NCBI RefSeq assembly: GCF_035944375.1
Contig: NZ_DASZBE010000001.1
DNA length: 64,000 bases
Direction: 5' to 3' (one strand)
Origin: Allobosea sp035944375
Lineage (GTDB): Bacteria; Pseudomonadota; Alphaproteobacteria; Rhizobiales; Beijerinckiaceae
Of this stretch, positions 23,030 to 31,184 are shown piece after piece. Position 1 is the first letter of the stretch. Each line of letters begins with the position of its first letter. Made by a program: the position numbers and the translations under genes. The notes under the pieces were generated by a model that made no database searches, was not told where the DNA came from, and worked only from the letters and a program-made list of their open reading frames with translations.

Positions 23030-24637
23030 CTACATCCGGAAGACGCCGAACTTCGTCTCCGGCACCGGCGCGTTGATGCAGGCCGAGAAGGCCAGCGCCA
23101 GCACGCGGCGCGTCTCGGAGGGCAGGATGATGCCGTCGTCCCAGAGCCGCGCCGTGGCGTAATAGGGCGAGCCCTCGGCCTCGATCTTGTCGCGGATCGG
23201 CTTCTTGAAGGCCTCCTCCTCCTCGGCGCTCCAGCTCTTGCCGTCCGCCTCGATGTTGTCGCGCCGCACCGTCGCCAGCACGCTGGAGGCCTGTTCATGC
23301 CCCATCACCGAGACGCGGGAATTGGGCCAGGAGAACAGGAAGCGCGGCGAATAGGCCCGCCCGCACATGCCGTAATTGCCCGCGCCGAAGGAGCCGCCGA
23401 CCAGCACGGTGATCTTGGGCACCCGCGCCGATGCGACCGCCGTGACGAGCTTGGCCCCGTCCTTGGCGATGCCGCGGGTCTCGACATCGCGCCCGACCAT
23501 GAAGCCCGTGATGTTCTGCAGGAACAGCAGCGGGATGCGCCGCTGGCAGCACAGTTCGATGAAATGCGCGCCCTTCAGCGCGCTTTCCGAGAACAGGATG
23601 CCGTTGTTGCCGATGATGCCGACGGGGATGCCGTGGATGCGGGCGAAGCCGGTGACCAGCGTCGTGCCGTAGAGCTTCTTGAACTCGTCGAATTCCGAGC
23701 CGTCGACAAGCCGGGCGATGACCTCGCGGATGTCGTACTGCTTCTTGAGATCGGTCGGGACGACGGCCTCGAGCTCGGCGGGATCGTAGAGCGGCTCGAC
23801 GGCTTCCGCGATGTCGATGTCGGGCCGCTTCACGCTGTTGAGGTTGCCGGCGATGCGCCGCGCGATGGCGAGCGCATGGGTGTCGTCGCCGGCATAATGG
23901 TCGGCGACGCCCGAGAGCCGGGCATGGACGTCGGCGCCGCCGAGATCCTCGGCACTCACCACCTCGCCGGTGGCCGCCTTCACCAGCGGCGGGCCGCCCA
24001 GGAAGATCGTGCCCTGGTTCTTCACGATGACGGTCTCGTCCGACATCGCCGGGACGTAGGCGCCGCCCGCCGTGCAGGAGCCCATCACAACCGCGATCTG
24101 CGGCACGCCTTCGGCCGACAGCGTCGCCTGATTGTAGAAGATCCGGCCGAAATGCTCGCGATCGGGGAAAACCTCGGTCTGGTGCGGCAGGTTCGCTCCC
24201 CCTGAATCGACCAGATAGAGGCAGGGCAGACGGTTCTCGCGCGCGATCTCCTGGGCGCGGAGATGCTTCTTCACCGTCATCGGGTAGTAGGTGCCGCCCT
24301 TGATGGTGGCGTCGTTGCACACGACCATCACCTCGCGCCCGGCGACGCGGCCGATGCCGGCGATCATCCCGGCGCCATGGACGTCGCCCTCATACATCCC
24401 GAAGGCGGCGAGCGAGCCGATCTCGAGGAAGGGCGAGCCGGGGTCGAGCAGGCGCAGCACGCGCTCGCGGGGCAACAGCTTGCCGCGCGCGACATGGCGC
24501 TCGCGCGAGCGCTCGTTGCCCCCGAGCGCCGCTGTGGCGCGCCGCTCCATCAACTCGCCCCGCAGGCCGGACCAGGCTTCGGCATTGGCCTGCGCATCGG
24601 CCGAAGCCAGATCGACCTTGCTCTCGATGACCGGCAC
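23030..24637 (-). CDS. mccB: Methylcrotonyl-CoA carboxylase beta subunit (carboxyltransferase)
   Basis: Carboxyltransferase of 535 aa, the MccB length. Two crotonase-like halves bind acyl-CoA and biotin: RGKLLPRERVLRLLDPGSPF and GMIAGIGRVAGREVMVVCND, then GTYYPMTVKKHLRAQEIA, SGGANLPHQTEVFPD and GSCTAGGAYVPAMSDE. The second half shows NITGFMVGRDVETRGIAKDG and GGSFGAGNYGMCGRAYSPRF. GTG at 24637 (VPVIESKVDLAS) has GGGAGAG just upstream and is preferred over 24700. It is separated from mccA by about 5 kb, with unrelated genes between. It partners MccA in leucine degradation. Confidence 0.92.
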   Translation of the reverse strand: MPVIESKVDLASADAQANAEAWSGLRGELMERRATAALGGNERSRERHVARGKLLPRERVLRLLDPGSPFLEIGSLAAFGMYEGDVHGAGMIAGIGRVAGREVMVVCNDATIKGGTYYPMTVKKHLRAQEIARENRLPCLYLVDSGGANLPHQTEVFPDREHFGRIFYNQATLSAEGVPQIAVVMGSCTAGGAYVPAMSDETVIVKNQGTIFLGGPPLVKAATGEVVSAEDLGGADVHARLSGVADHYAGDDTHALAIARRIAGNLNSVKRPDIDIAEAVEPLYDPAELEAVVPTDLKKQYDIREVIARLVDGSEFDEFKKLYGTTLVTGFARIHGIPVGIIGNNGILFSESALKGAHFIELCCQRRIPLLFLQNITGFMVGRDVETRGIAKDGAKLVTAVASARVPKITVLVGGSFGAGNYGMCGRAYSPRFLFSWPNSRVSVMGHEQASSVLATVRRDNIEADGKSWSAEEEEAFKKPIRDKIEAEGSPYYATARLWDDGIILPSETRRVLALAFSACINAPVPETKFGVFRM

Positions 24638-24752
24638 GGCGCGCTCTCCCAGGCGAAGACATCCCCGCCGGGTTATGGCGCGGACCGTCGCAAACGCCAA
24701 CCGCCGGGATGCTCACAGGGGATGGTCGGAATCCCCCATGCCCGGCAACGCC

Positions 24753-24953
24753 CTAGTCGGCGCTGCGGTTGATCGAGCCCGTCACCGTCGGACCGGCAAC
24801 GGCGCCGATCGCGCCGCCGGCGACCGCGCCGATCGGACCCAGAACGATGGCGCCCGCGCCCGCCCCTGCGGCGGCGCCGGCAATACGCTTGTCGGTGGTG
24901 GTGCAGGCCGCAAGGCTGGCCGCGAGCGCAGCCGCGAGCATGAATCGCGTCAT
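24753..24953 (-). CDS. Small Gly/Ala-rich lipoprotein (glycine-zipper type)
   Basis: Lipoprotein of 66 aa. MTRFMLAAALAASLAAC ends in the lipobox LAAC, so Cys17 should be lipidated. The rest is AGAAAGAGAGAIVLGPIGAV followed by more GxxxG-like repeats, a glycine-zipper segment, as in OsmB and other small stress-related lipoproteins. It probably lies in the outer or inner membrane. Its role is unknown. The ATG at 24953 is preferred over the in-frame 25037 start, which gives a non-signal N-terminus. It lies between lipB and mccB on the same strand. Confidence 0.78.
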   Translation of the reverse strand: MTRFMLAAALAASLAACTTTDKRIAGAAAGAGAGAIVLGPIGAVAGGAIGAVAGPTVTGSINRSAD

Positions 24954-25045
24954 GGCCGTCCGTCTCCTTCGTCCGTTTCCGAAGGGGCAGGATCGCCGGG
25001 GATGGTCAACGCGGGGTAAACGCCCCCCGGGCGCCACCGGCGGCC

Positions 25046-25741
25046 TCAGACCGTCGGCCCGAAGATCCGCTCGAACGACGCCCGCAGCGAAACGTCGACA
25101 TCGTCCATCGTCACGGGCAGCCCGAGATCGACCAGCGAGGTGACGCCGTGCCGGCTGACGCCGCAGGGCACGATCCCGTCGAAATGGCTGAGCTCCGGCT
25201 CGACATTGAGCGAGATGCCGTGGAACGAGACCCAGCGGCGCACGCGGATGCCGATGGCGGCGATCTTGTCCTCGGCGTCGGGCGCCTTCTCGGGCCGTCG
25301 GACCCAGACGCCGACGCGGTTCTCTCTTCGCTCGCCCCGGACGTTGAAGGCGTCGAGCGTGGCGATCAGCCAGGCCTCGAGCGCCGCGACGAAGCGCCGG
25401 AGATCCGGCTCGCGCCGCTTCAGGTCGAGCATGACATAGGCCACGCGCTGGCCGGGGCCATGATAGGTGTACTGGCCGCCGCGCCCGCTGCGATGCACCG
25501 GGAATCGCTCCGGCGCGATCAGATCCTCGTCCTTGGCCGAGGTGCCGGCGGTATAGAGCGGCGGATGCTCCACGAGCCAGACGCGCTCGGGCGCGAGCCC
25601 GTCGGCGATCAGCCCGGCGCGGTGTTCCATCTCGGCCACGGCCTCGTCATAGCCGACGAGCCCCTCCGCCACGACCCATTCGACCGCCGGCGAGCCGGCG
25701 GAGGGCCCGAACATTTCGGAGAGCGCCTCGCGCGTCTTCAC
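25046..25741 (-). CDS. lipB: Octanoyltransferase LipB
   Basis: Transfers octanoate from octanoyl-ACP to lipoyl domains, the first step of lipoate synthesis. It is about 231 aa. Signature segments are RGGQYTYHGPGQRVAYVMLDL, the catalytic Lys in DKIAAIGIRVRRWVSFHG, and the catalytic Cys in FDGIVPCGVSRHGVTSL. The annotated start is GTG at 25741. An ATG at 25714 (MFGPSAGSPAVEW) is the other option and agrees better with short family members. It is divergent from the FliN-domain gene. lipA is not in the window. Confidence 0.93.
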   Translation of the reverse strand: MKTREALSEMFGPSAGSPAVEWVVAEGLVGYDEAVAEMEHRAGLIADGLAPERVWLVEHPPLYTAGTSAKDEDLIAPERFPVHRSGRGGQYTYHGPGQRVAYVMLDLKRREPDLRRFVAALEAWLIATLDAFNVRGERRENRVGVWVRRPEKAPDAEDKIAAIGIRVRRWVSFHGISLNVEPELSHFDGIVPCGVSRHGVTSLVDLGLPVTMDDVDVSLRASFERIFGPTV

Positions 25742-25862
25742 TGCGCATTAACCCTGTTGCGACCAACTTCGGAAGGAAGCGGCGGCGAGCCTCATGCTCC
25801 CTGCCGGAGCAACAGGCAAGTTTGGTTGTTCGTATTCTGAAGTAGGGTTCCGGAGGCACGAC

Positions 25863-26129
25863 TTGAAGGCCGATCTCGATCTCGTCCCCGTCGAACTGAC
25901 GGTCGTGCTGGGTTCCGCGCGGATGCCGATCTACAAGCTGCTGCGCATGGGCCGCGGAGCCATCATCGAGCTCAACGCCAGCGAGACCGACGAGGTCCAG
26001 ATCCTCGCCAACAACCATCCCTTCGCCAAGGGCATCGTCGTCGTCAGCGGCCAGAAGATCTCCGTCGAGATCACCCAGATGCTGAAGCGCCCGACCGTCT
26101 ACACGCTTCAGACCGTGGCGGCGGCCTGA
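25863..26129 (+). CDS. Stand-alone FliN/SpoA-domain protein (TTG start)
   Basis: Single SpoA (FliM/FliN C-terminal) domain, 88 aa. It starts with TTG at 25863 (LKADLDLVPVELTVVLGSA), preceded by GGAGG at ideal distance, so the ATG at 25794 is not needed. Motifs VPVELTVVLGSARMPIYKLLRMGRGAI and EVQILANNHPFAKGIVVVSG are typical of FliN, where the domain forms the C-ring of the flagellar motor. No other motility gene is nearby. It may be a true FliN placed outside the flagellar cluster, or a paralogue used elsewhere. It is followed by the tRNA-Leu promoter. Confidence 0.85.
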   Translation: MKADLDLVPVELTVVLGSARMPIYKLLRMGRGAIIELNASETDEVQILANNHPFAKGIVVVSGQKISVEITQMLKRPTVYTLQTVAAA

Positions 26130-26152
26130 TCGCCTTTTCCTACGCATGGCCC

Positions 26153-26181
26153 TTGTGGCGACGGATTCGATTTGCTAGACC
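26153..26181 (+). promoter_or_regulatory. tRNA-Leu promoter
   Basis: TTGTGG (26153-26158), 17 bp, then TAGACC in the context GCTAGAC (26176-26181). This matches the GCTAGA-type -10 seen at stable-RNA promoters of alphaproteobacteria. The predicted start is about 40 bp before the mature tRNA. Confidence 0.6.
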
Positions 26182-26226
26182 CGCGCCGCTCCGGAGTTCA
26201 CCGCCACGGCGGGACGCTTCGACGCC

Positions 26227-26311
26227 GCGGTCATGGCGGAATTGGTAGACGCACTACCTTGAGGTGGTAGCGGGGAGACCCGTGGAGGTTCGAGTCCTCT
26301 TGACCGCACCA
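26227..26311 (+). tRNA. tRNA-Leu (anticodon GAG)
   Basis: 85 nt with encoded CCA. The acceptor stem is GCGGTCA with TGACCGC and discriminator A. The anticodon stem CTACC/GGTAG holds loop TTGAGGT, so the anticodon is GAG, reading CUC and CUU. A variable arm (CGGGGAGACCCG) of the long class II type and the T arm GAGGTTCGAGTCCTC are present. The minus strand contains antisense readings, but no gene overlaps it. Confidence 0.97.
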
Positions 26312-26330
26312 GATTGGGGCCCAGGCCCGG

Positions 26331-26360
26331 CGAACGGCGATCCGCGAGGATCGCCGTTCG
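26331..26360 (+). terminator. Probable terminator of tRNA-Leu
   Basis: Perfect 13 bp stem CGAACGGCGATCC-GCGA-GGATCGCCGTTCG, beginning 19 bp after the CCA end. CGTTTCGGG and a later CCCTTTTTG follow. A weak T-tract makes it an imperfect intrinsic terminator, but the position fits. Confidence 0.65.
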
Positions 26361-26402
26361 CGTTTCGGGTCGCGCTCGCCCTTTTTGCCCCAATCGCGCC
26401 CT

Positions 26403-26415
26403 GTTGCATTGCAAC
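26403..26415. promoter_or_regulatory. Small palindrome upstream of mgtE
   Basis: GTTGCA-T-TGCAAC, a perfect 6 bp inverted repeat about 86 bp ahead of the mgtE start. It may be an operator. The core GCATTGCA also occurs in the upstream region of the phasin promoter, so a shared regulator is conceivable. Confidence 0.35.
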
Positions 26416-26500
26416 GACGCCGGGCCGCTGACACAAGGACGGCAGGCGCCGCGCCGAGTCCGGTTGGGCCGAACCTGTTTCCCGCAGCACGGAGCGCCCC

Positions 26501-27907
26501 ATGACGGACACCGAGAACGCTGCCGTCGAATCGCCCGAGCGCCCGATCCGCGACGAGGACGGCGCGATTGATTCCCGCCTCGTCGAGCAGGTCTCGCAGG
26601 CGCTGCTGCTCTCCGACCTGACGACGCTGCGTGCCGTCGTCGCCGACATGCACGAGGCCGATCTCGGCGCGCTGCTCGAGGCGCTCGACGCCGAGGAGCG
26701 GACGCGGCTGATCTCGCTGCTCGGCCGCGACTTCGACTTCACCGCCCTGACCGAGGTCGACGATGCCGTTCGCGAGGAGATCCTCGAGACGCTCTCGGCC
26801 GAAACGGTCGCCGAAGGCGTGCGCGACCTCGACACCGACGACGCGGTCTACATCCTCGAGGACCTCGACGAGGCCGACAAGCAGGAGGTGCTCGACCGGC
26901 TGACGCCAGCCGAGCGCATCGTCCTGCAGCAGGGCCTCGATTATCCCGAAGGCAGCGCCGGCCGGCGCATGCAGAGCGAGATCCTCGCCGTTCCCGCCTT
27001 CTGGACGGTCGGCCAGACGATCGACCATCTGCGCCAGACCGAGGATCTGCCCGAGCGCTTCTTCGAAATCCTCGTCGCGGACCCGGCGCATCACTTCGTC
27101 GGCTCTGTGCCGCTCGACCGGCTGCTGCGGACGCGGCGCCCGGTCGAGATCGCGACCCTGGTCGAGGAGGACAGCCGGGTGGTCAAGGCGACCGACGACA
27201 TCGAGGATGTCGCGCGCCTGTTCCAGCGCTACAACCTGATCGCCGTTCCGGTCATCGACGAGGCCTCGCGGCTGGTCGGCGTCATCACCGTCGACGACAT
27301 CGTCGACGTGATCGAGGAGGCGGCCGACGACGACGTCAAGCAGCTCGGTGGCGTCAATGCCGACGAGGAACTCTCGGACCCGGTGCGCCAGATCGCGCGC
27401 AGCCGCTTCAGCTGGCTTTTCGTCAACCTCTTCACTTCGTTCCTCGCGGCGGCGGTGATGAGCCTGTTCGAGGCGCAGCTCTCCCAGGTCGTGGCGCTGG
27501 CGATCCTGGCACCGGTGGTGGCGAGCCAGGGCGGCAATGCCGCCACGCAGACGATGACGGTCGCCGTGCGCGCGCTGGCGACGCAGCAGCTCGGTGGCTG
27601 GAACCTGCGCCGCTTCTTCACCCGCGAGATGATCGTGGGGCTGATCAACGGCGTCGGCTTCGCGCTGATCACCGGCCTCGTCGCGGCGCTCTGGTTCGGC
27701 AGCCAGGGGCTGGGCGTCGTCATCGCCATCGCCATGGTGGTCAACCTGCTGGCGGCGGCCATGGCCGGGGTCCTGATCCCCGTGCTGCTCGACCGCTTCG
27801 GAATCGACCCCGCCGTCGCCTCGGGGACCTTCGTCACCACGGTGACCGACGTGGTCGGCTTCTTCTCGTTCCTCGGCGTCGCGGCGATCTGGCTCGCCCA
27901 GGGCTGA
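26501..27907 (+). CDS. mgtE: Magnesium transporter MgtE
   Basis: Mg2+ channel of 468 aa in the inner membrane. The N-terminal superhelical domain (about 20-140, DSRLVEQVSQALL to LDTDDAVYILEDLDEADKQ) is followed by two CBS domains (about 141-265, ending VGVITVDDIVDVIEEAADDD) and a plug helix. Five transmembrane helices (about 290-465) include the pore region VVASQGGNAATQTM. Acidic residues of the N and CBS domains, which sense cytosolic Mg2+, are abundant. The gene stands alone after tRNA-Leu. No M-box riboswitch is evident in the 140 bp upstream. Confidence 0.96.
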   Translation: MTDTENAAVESPERPIRDEDGAIDSRLVEQVSQALLLSDLTTLRAVVADMHEADLGALLEALDAEERTRLISLLGRDFDFTALTEVDDAVREEILETLSAETVAEGVRDLDTDDAVYILEDLDEADKQEVLDRLTPAERIVLQQGLDYPEGSAGRRMQSEILAVPAFWTVGQTIDHLRQTEDLPERFFEILVADPAHHFVGSVPLDRLLRTRRPVEIATLVEEDSRVVKATDDIEDVARLFQRYNLIAVPVIDEASRLVGVITVDDIVDVIEEAADDDVKQLGGVNADEELSDPVRQIARSRFSWLFVNLFTSFLAAAVMSLFEAQLSQVVALAILAPVVASQGGNAATQTMTVAVRALATQQLGGWNLRRFFTREMIVGLINGVGFALITGLVAALWFGSQGLGVVIAIAMVVNLLAAAMAGVLIPVLLDRFGIDPAVASGTFVTTVTDVVGFFSFLGVAAIWLAQG

Positions 27908-27981
27908 GACGGCGGATCGCGTCAGCGTAAACGGCCCGTCAAGCTTTCTCCTCAATCTTGCGGCACATGGATCCTCGCCGC

Positions 27982-28911
27982 ATGACCCCATTCAAGCCCG
28001 CATTCCTCCTCGCCACTGCCGCGCTGGTCGTGCTCGGCGGCTGCGTCGCCATGGAGGGGCATTATCCGGCCAAGGGCGATGCGCGCCCGCATCCGGGCGT
28101 CGCGGCAGCCCATCGCTACCCGATCCACGGCATCGACATCTCGCGCTGGCAGGGCGACATCGACTGGACGGCCGTGAAGGGCGCCGGTACCCGCTTCGTC
28201 TTCATGAAAGCGACAGAAGGCGGCGACCACATCGACCCCGCCTTCCAGCGCAACTGGGAGGGCGCGCGCCGCGCCGGCATTCCCCGCGGCGCCTACCACT
28301 TCGTCTACTGGTGCCGCCCGGCGCATGAGCAGGCGCTCTGGTTCAAGCAGCACATCCCCAACGATCCCGACGCGCTGCCGCCGGTTCTCGACGTCGAATG
28401 GAATGGGCATTCGAGAAGCTGCCCGAAGAAGATCGCGCGCGACCTCGCACTGGAGAAGATCCGGCTGATGCTGACCGAGCTCGAGCAGCTCACCGGCAAG
28501 AAGCCGATCATCTACACCGACATCACCTTCCACAAGGACGTGCTCGAGGGCGAGTTCAACGACTACCCCTACTGGATCCGCTCGACCGCCGCGCTGCCCG
28601 AGACGCGCTACGTCAACCGGCCCTGGGAGTTCTGGCAGTTCACCACGACGGGCCGCGTGCCCGGCATCAAGGGCGACGTCGACCGCAATGCCTTCTTCGG
28701 CAACGAGGGCGAGTTCATCGGCTGGCGCACGGGCGAGTTCGACATCGGCACGCGCCAGTGGAAGCGGCAGCGGCCGGTCCCGCCGCAGCCGAGCCCGGGC
28801 CCCGAGCGGCCACCCGCGCCCTCGCCCGCCATCGCCGCGATCCCGGGTGCCGTCTCGCCCGTCTCCTCGGCCTTCGAGCCGGTCGAAGAACGGGTCGCCG
28901 ACGACGAGTGA
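27982..28911 (+). CDS. GH25 lysozyme-family lipoprotein (paralogue 1)
   Basis: Glycoside hydrolase family 25 (muramidase) of about 309 aa. MTPFKPAFLLATAALVVLGGC is a lipoprotein signal with lipobox LGGC. The GH25 domain (about 48-250) shows GIDISRWQGDIDW (Asp52), FVFMKATEGGD, RGAYHFVYW, VLDVEW (Asp137, Glu139, the catalytic pair), KPIIYTD and WEFWQFTTTG. The C-terminal 50 residues are Pro-rich. Starts at 27967 or 27958 are possible but give a longer n-region. It is predicted to cut the MurNAc-GlcNAc bond in the periplasm, perhaps for envelope remodelling. Its tandem partner follows. Confidence 0.9.
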   Translation: MTPFKPAFLLATAALVVLGGCVAMEGHYPAKGDARPHPGVAAAHRYPIHGIDISRWQGDIDWTAVKGAGTRFVFMKATEGGDHIDPAFQRNWEGARRAGIPRGAYHFVYWCRPAHEQALWFKQHIPNDPDALPPVLDVEWNGHSRSCPKKIARDLALEKIRLMLTELEQLTGKKPIIYTDITFHKDVLEGEFNDYPYWIRSTAALPETRYVNRPWEFWQFTTTGRVPGIKGDVDRNAFFGNEGEFIGWRTGEFDIGTRQWKRQRPVPPQPSPGPERPPAPSPAIAAIPGAVSPVSSAFEPVEERVADDE

Positions 28912-29034
28912 CCTGCCGCGCCCCTCGCCGGTTAACCAAAGCTGAAACAAGCGCGGCGCATTCGATCCAGTTCTAACCGGCCCTTAACCACGGCCTCGCC
29001 ATCTCGGAGGGCGTTGCAGGAGAAGGAGAAGCCG

Positions 29035-29955
29035 GTGCGATCGACGATGTGGAAGCGGGTGGCCCTCCCGGCCGTCCTTGCCGGCCTGTTCGCCGTCCTC
29101 ACCGGACCCGCCGAGGCGCTCTATCCCAAGAAGGGCGATGCCTCCCCGCATCACGGCGTCCGCGACGCCCGCCGCCAGTCGATCCAGGGCATCGACGTCT
29201 CGCGCTGGCAGGGCGAGATCGACTGGGAGAAGGTCAAGGACGCCGGCACCCGCTTCGTCTTCATGAAGGCGACGGAAGGCGGCGACCATCTCGATCCGAA
29301 CTTCCGGCGGAACTGGGCCGGCGCCAAGCGGGCCGGCATCGCGCGCGGCGCCTATCACTTCGTCTGGTGGTGCCGCCCGGCACACGAGCAGGTGCGCTGG
29401 TTCAAGCGCCACATTCCGCGCGATCCCGACGCCCTGCCCCCCGTCCTCGACGTCGAGTGGCAGCACGGCTCGCAATGCAATCGCAAGGTCTCACGCGATG
29501 ACGCGCTGGAAAAGATCCGCATCATGCTCGCCGCCCTGCACGAGCATACCGGCAAGAAGCCGATCATCTACACCGACATCAACTTCCACGAGGACATCCT
29601 CGAGGGCGAGTTCAACGACTACCCCTACTGGCTGCGCTCGACGGCGGCGCCGCTGAAGCATCGCTACAAGCGCGAGAAGTGGGAGTTCTGGCAGTTCACC
29701 ACCACCGGGCGCGTTCCCGGCATCACCGGCGACGTCGACCGCAACGCCTTCTTCGGCAGCGAGCGCGAATTCGCCGCCTGGCGCGAGGGCCGCTTCGACA
29801 TCGGGACGCGGCGCTGGCGCGGTGGAGAGCCGAAGGTCGCCGGTCGCAAGCCCCCCGCGACCTCCGCCGGCTCGCGCGCCCCGCAGGCCGCAGGCGGCAC
29901 GCCGCTGCGACTGCCGCCCGCCCGCATCCCGCAGCGCACGGCCAGCGCCGACTGA
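29035..29955 (+). CDS. GH25 lysozyme-family secreted protein (paralogue 2)
   Basis: Second GH25 protein, 306 aa, clearly a duplicate of the preceding gene. It shares YPKKGDASPHHGV, GIDVSRWQGEIDW, VLDVEW (Asp139, Glu141), KPIIYTD and the WEFWQFTTTGRVPGI end. It has a cleavable signal peptide (TGPAEA-LYPKK, about residue 28) rather than a lipobox, so it is secreted rather than anchored. GTG at 29035 follows AGGAGAAGGAGA, better than the TTG at 29014. The tail is rich in Pro, Ala and Arg. The gene is 123 bp after paralogue 1 and likely co-transcribed or separately driven. Confidence 0.9.
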   Translation: MRSTMWKRVALPAVLAGLFAVLTGPAEALYPKKGDASPHHGVRDARRQSIQGIDVSRWQGEIDWEKVKDAGTRFVFMKATEGGDHLDPNFRRNWAGAKRAGIARGAYHFVWWCRPAHEQVRWFKRHIPRDPDALPPVLDVEWQHGSQCNRKVSRDDALEKIRIMLAALHEHTGKKPIIYTDINFHEDILEGEFNDYPYWLRSTAAPLKHRYKREKWEFWQFTTTGRVPGITGDVDRNAFFGSEREFAAWREGRFDIGTRRWRGGEPKVAGRKPPATSAGSRAPQAAGGTPLRLPPARIPQRTASAD

Positions 29956-30047
29956 TCCGGCAACCCGGCGTCGCACTGTCATCGAACCGTCATCGAGCGG
30001 GCGCAGGCCTCGTCTGTGTCCCTCGCACGCGATGTCCCGTTTCGATC

Positions 30048-31058
30048 ATGAGCCTCAACGCCGCCCGCCCCGACGCGCAGTCCAGCCTCGGCATCATCTG
30101 GGCCTACCGCTTTGATCCCGACGGCGTGCCGACCCTGATCGAGCGGAGCACCGTCCCGGAGGTGACCCCGGACACCGGCTTCGTCTGGATCCATCTCGAT
30201 CTGGTCCACAGCCGCGCCAAGGACTGGATCACCCAGCAGCCCTGGCTGCCGGCGGCGGCCGAGGACATGTTCGTCTCGCCCGAGAGCCATCAGCGGCTGG
30301 ACCACTCCTCCGGCCTCGTCTGGGGCGTCTCCCACGACCTCGTCCGCGACGTCGCCGCCGATTCCGACATGGTCGGGCCGCTCTACTGGATCGTCGGCGA
30401 GCGCCTGCTGCTGACCGGCCGGCGCGAAGCCCTGCAGTCGATCCGCCTCGCCGCCGACGCGCTCAGCCGCGGTGAGACCGTGGAAAGCCCGGTCCTGCTC
30501 TTCGAGCTGATCATCGAATACATCATCGACGACGTCGCCCGGGCGGTGGTGCGGCTGATGGACGAGACCGACGATGTCGAGGACCATGTTCTGGCGGATC
30601 GCTTCGACGACGCGCCCGCCCGCGTCGGTGCGGTCCGGCGCATGGCGGTGCGGCTGCATCGCCAGCTCGGCGGGCTCCACCTGCTGTTCCGCCGCTTCTC
30701 GGAAACCAATTCGGGGCGCAAATCGCCCGACGAGGTCAAGGCCGCCGCCGCGCGCCTGCTCCAGCGCATCGACGGGCTGCATCACGACGTCCAGTCGGTG
30801 CAGGACCGCGCCCGCCTGCTGCAGGACGAGATGTCGGCCCGCACGGCCAGCCAGACCAACCGCCAGCTCTATGTCCTCTCGATCCTGACGGCGCTGTTCA
30901 TGCCGGCGACCTTCATCACCGGCCTGTTCGGCATCAATGTGAAAGGGCTGCCCTGGATGGAGCATGATCTCGGCGCGCTCTTCGTGGCGCTGACCTGCCT
31001 GTCCGCCGCCGGGCTCACGCTGATCCTGCTGCGCCGCCGGGGGGTGATCGGCGGCTGA
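30048..31058 (+). CDS. CorA-superfamily transporter, ZntB-like (GIN motif)
   Basis: Pentameric metal channel or transporter of 336 aa. A long cytoplasmic N-terminal domain (about 1-265, with the helical stretch AAARLLQRIDGLHHDVQSVQ) precedes two C-terminal helices (about 275-330). The pore motif is FGINVKGLPW, that is GIN instead of the GMN of CorA, as in ZntB Zn2+ transporters. The short loop and C-terminal LLRRRGVIGG fit. The substrate could be Zn2+ or another cation and cannot be read with certainty. It follows the GH25 pair on the same strand. Confidence 0.9.
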   Translation: MSLNAARPDAQSSLGIIWAYRFDPDGVPTLIERSTVPEVTPDTGFVWIHLDLVHSRAKDWITQQPWLPAAAEDMFVSPESHQRLDHSSGLVWGVSHDLVRDVAADSDMVGPLYWIVGERLLLTGRREALQSIRLAADALSRGETVESPVLLFELIIEYIIDDVARAVVRLMDETDDVEDHVLADRFDDAPARVGAVRRMAVRLHRQLGGLHLLFRRFSETNSGRKSPDEVKAAAARLLQRIDGLHHDVQSVQDRARLLQDEMSARTASQTNRQLYVLSILTALFMPATFITGLFGINVKGLPWMEHDLGALFVALTCLSAAGLTLILLRRRGVIGG

Positions 31059-31106
31059 CGGGCCCCCCCCCGCATCGATGCCCAACCCGCTAAGCGCGCC
31101 CGCGCG

Positions 31107-31134
31107 CTGACTTGGGCGCCAGCCGCGCTATAAG
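31107..31134 (+). promoter_or_regulatory. Possible ivd promoter
   Basis: CTGACT (31107-31112), 16 bp, then TATAAG (31129-31134), 5/6 to TATAAT. The predicted transcription start would be about 45 bp ahead of the ivd ATG. A spacing of 16 and a 4/6 match at -35 give moderate support. Confidence 0.5.
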
Positions 31135-31184
31135 TCGGGAAACGCCGGACGCCCACGCCGCGCCGGCCCCTCGGGAGGTCCACC

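Noticed and set aside
26312..26500. Magnesium (M-box) riboswitch ahead of mgtE
   Set aside because: Only a terminator-like hairpin for the tRNA and a small palindrome are visible; the conserved M-box segments are missing.
27958..29955. Prophage remnant because of two lysozymes
   Set aside because: No holin, spanin, integrase or structural phage genes; both proteins have bacterial export signals and sit among core genes.
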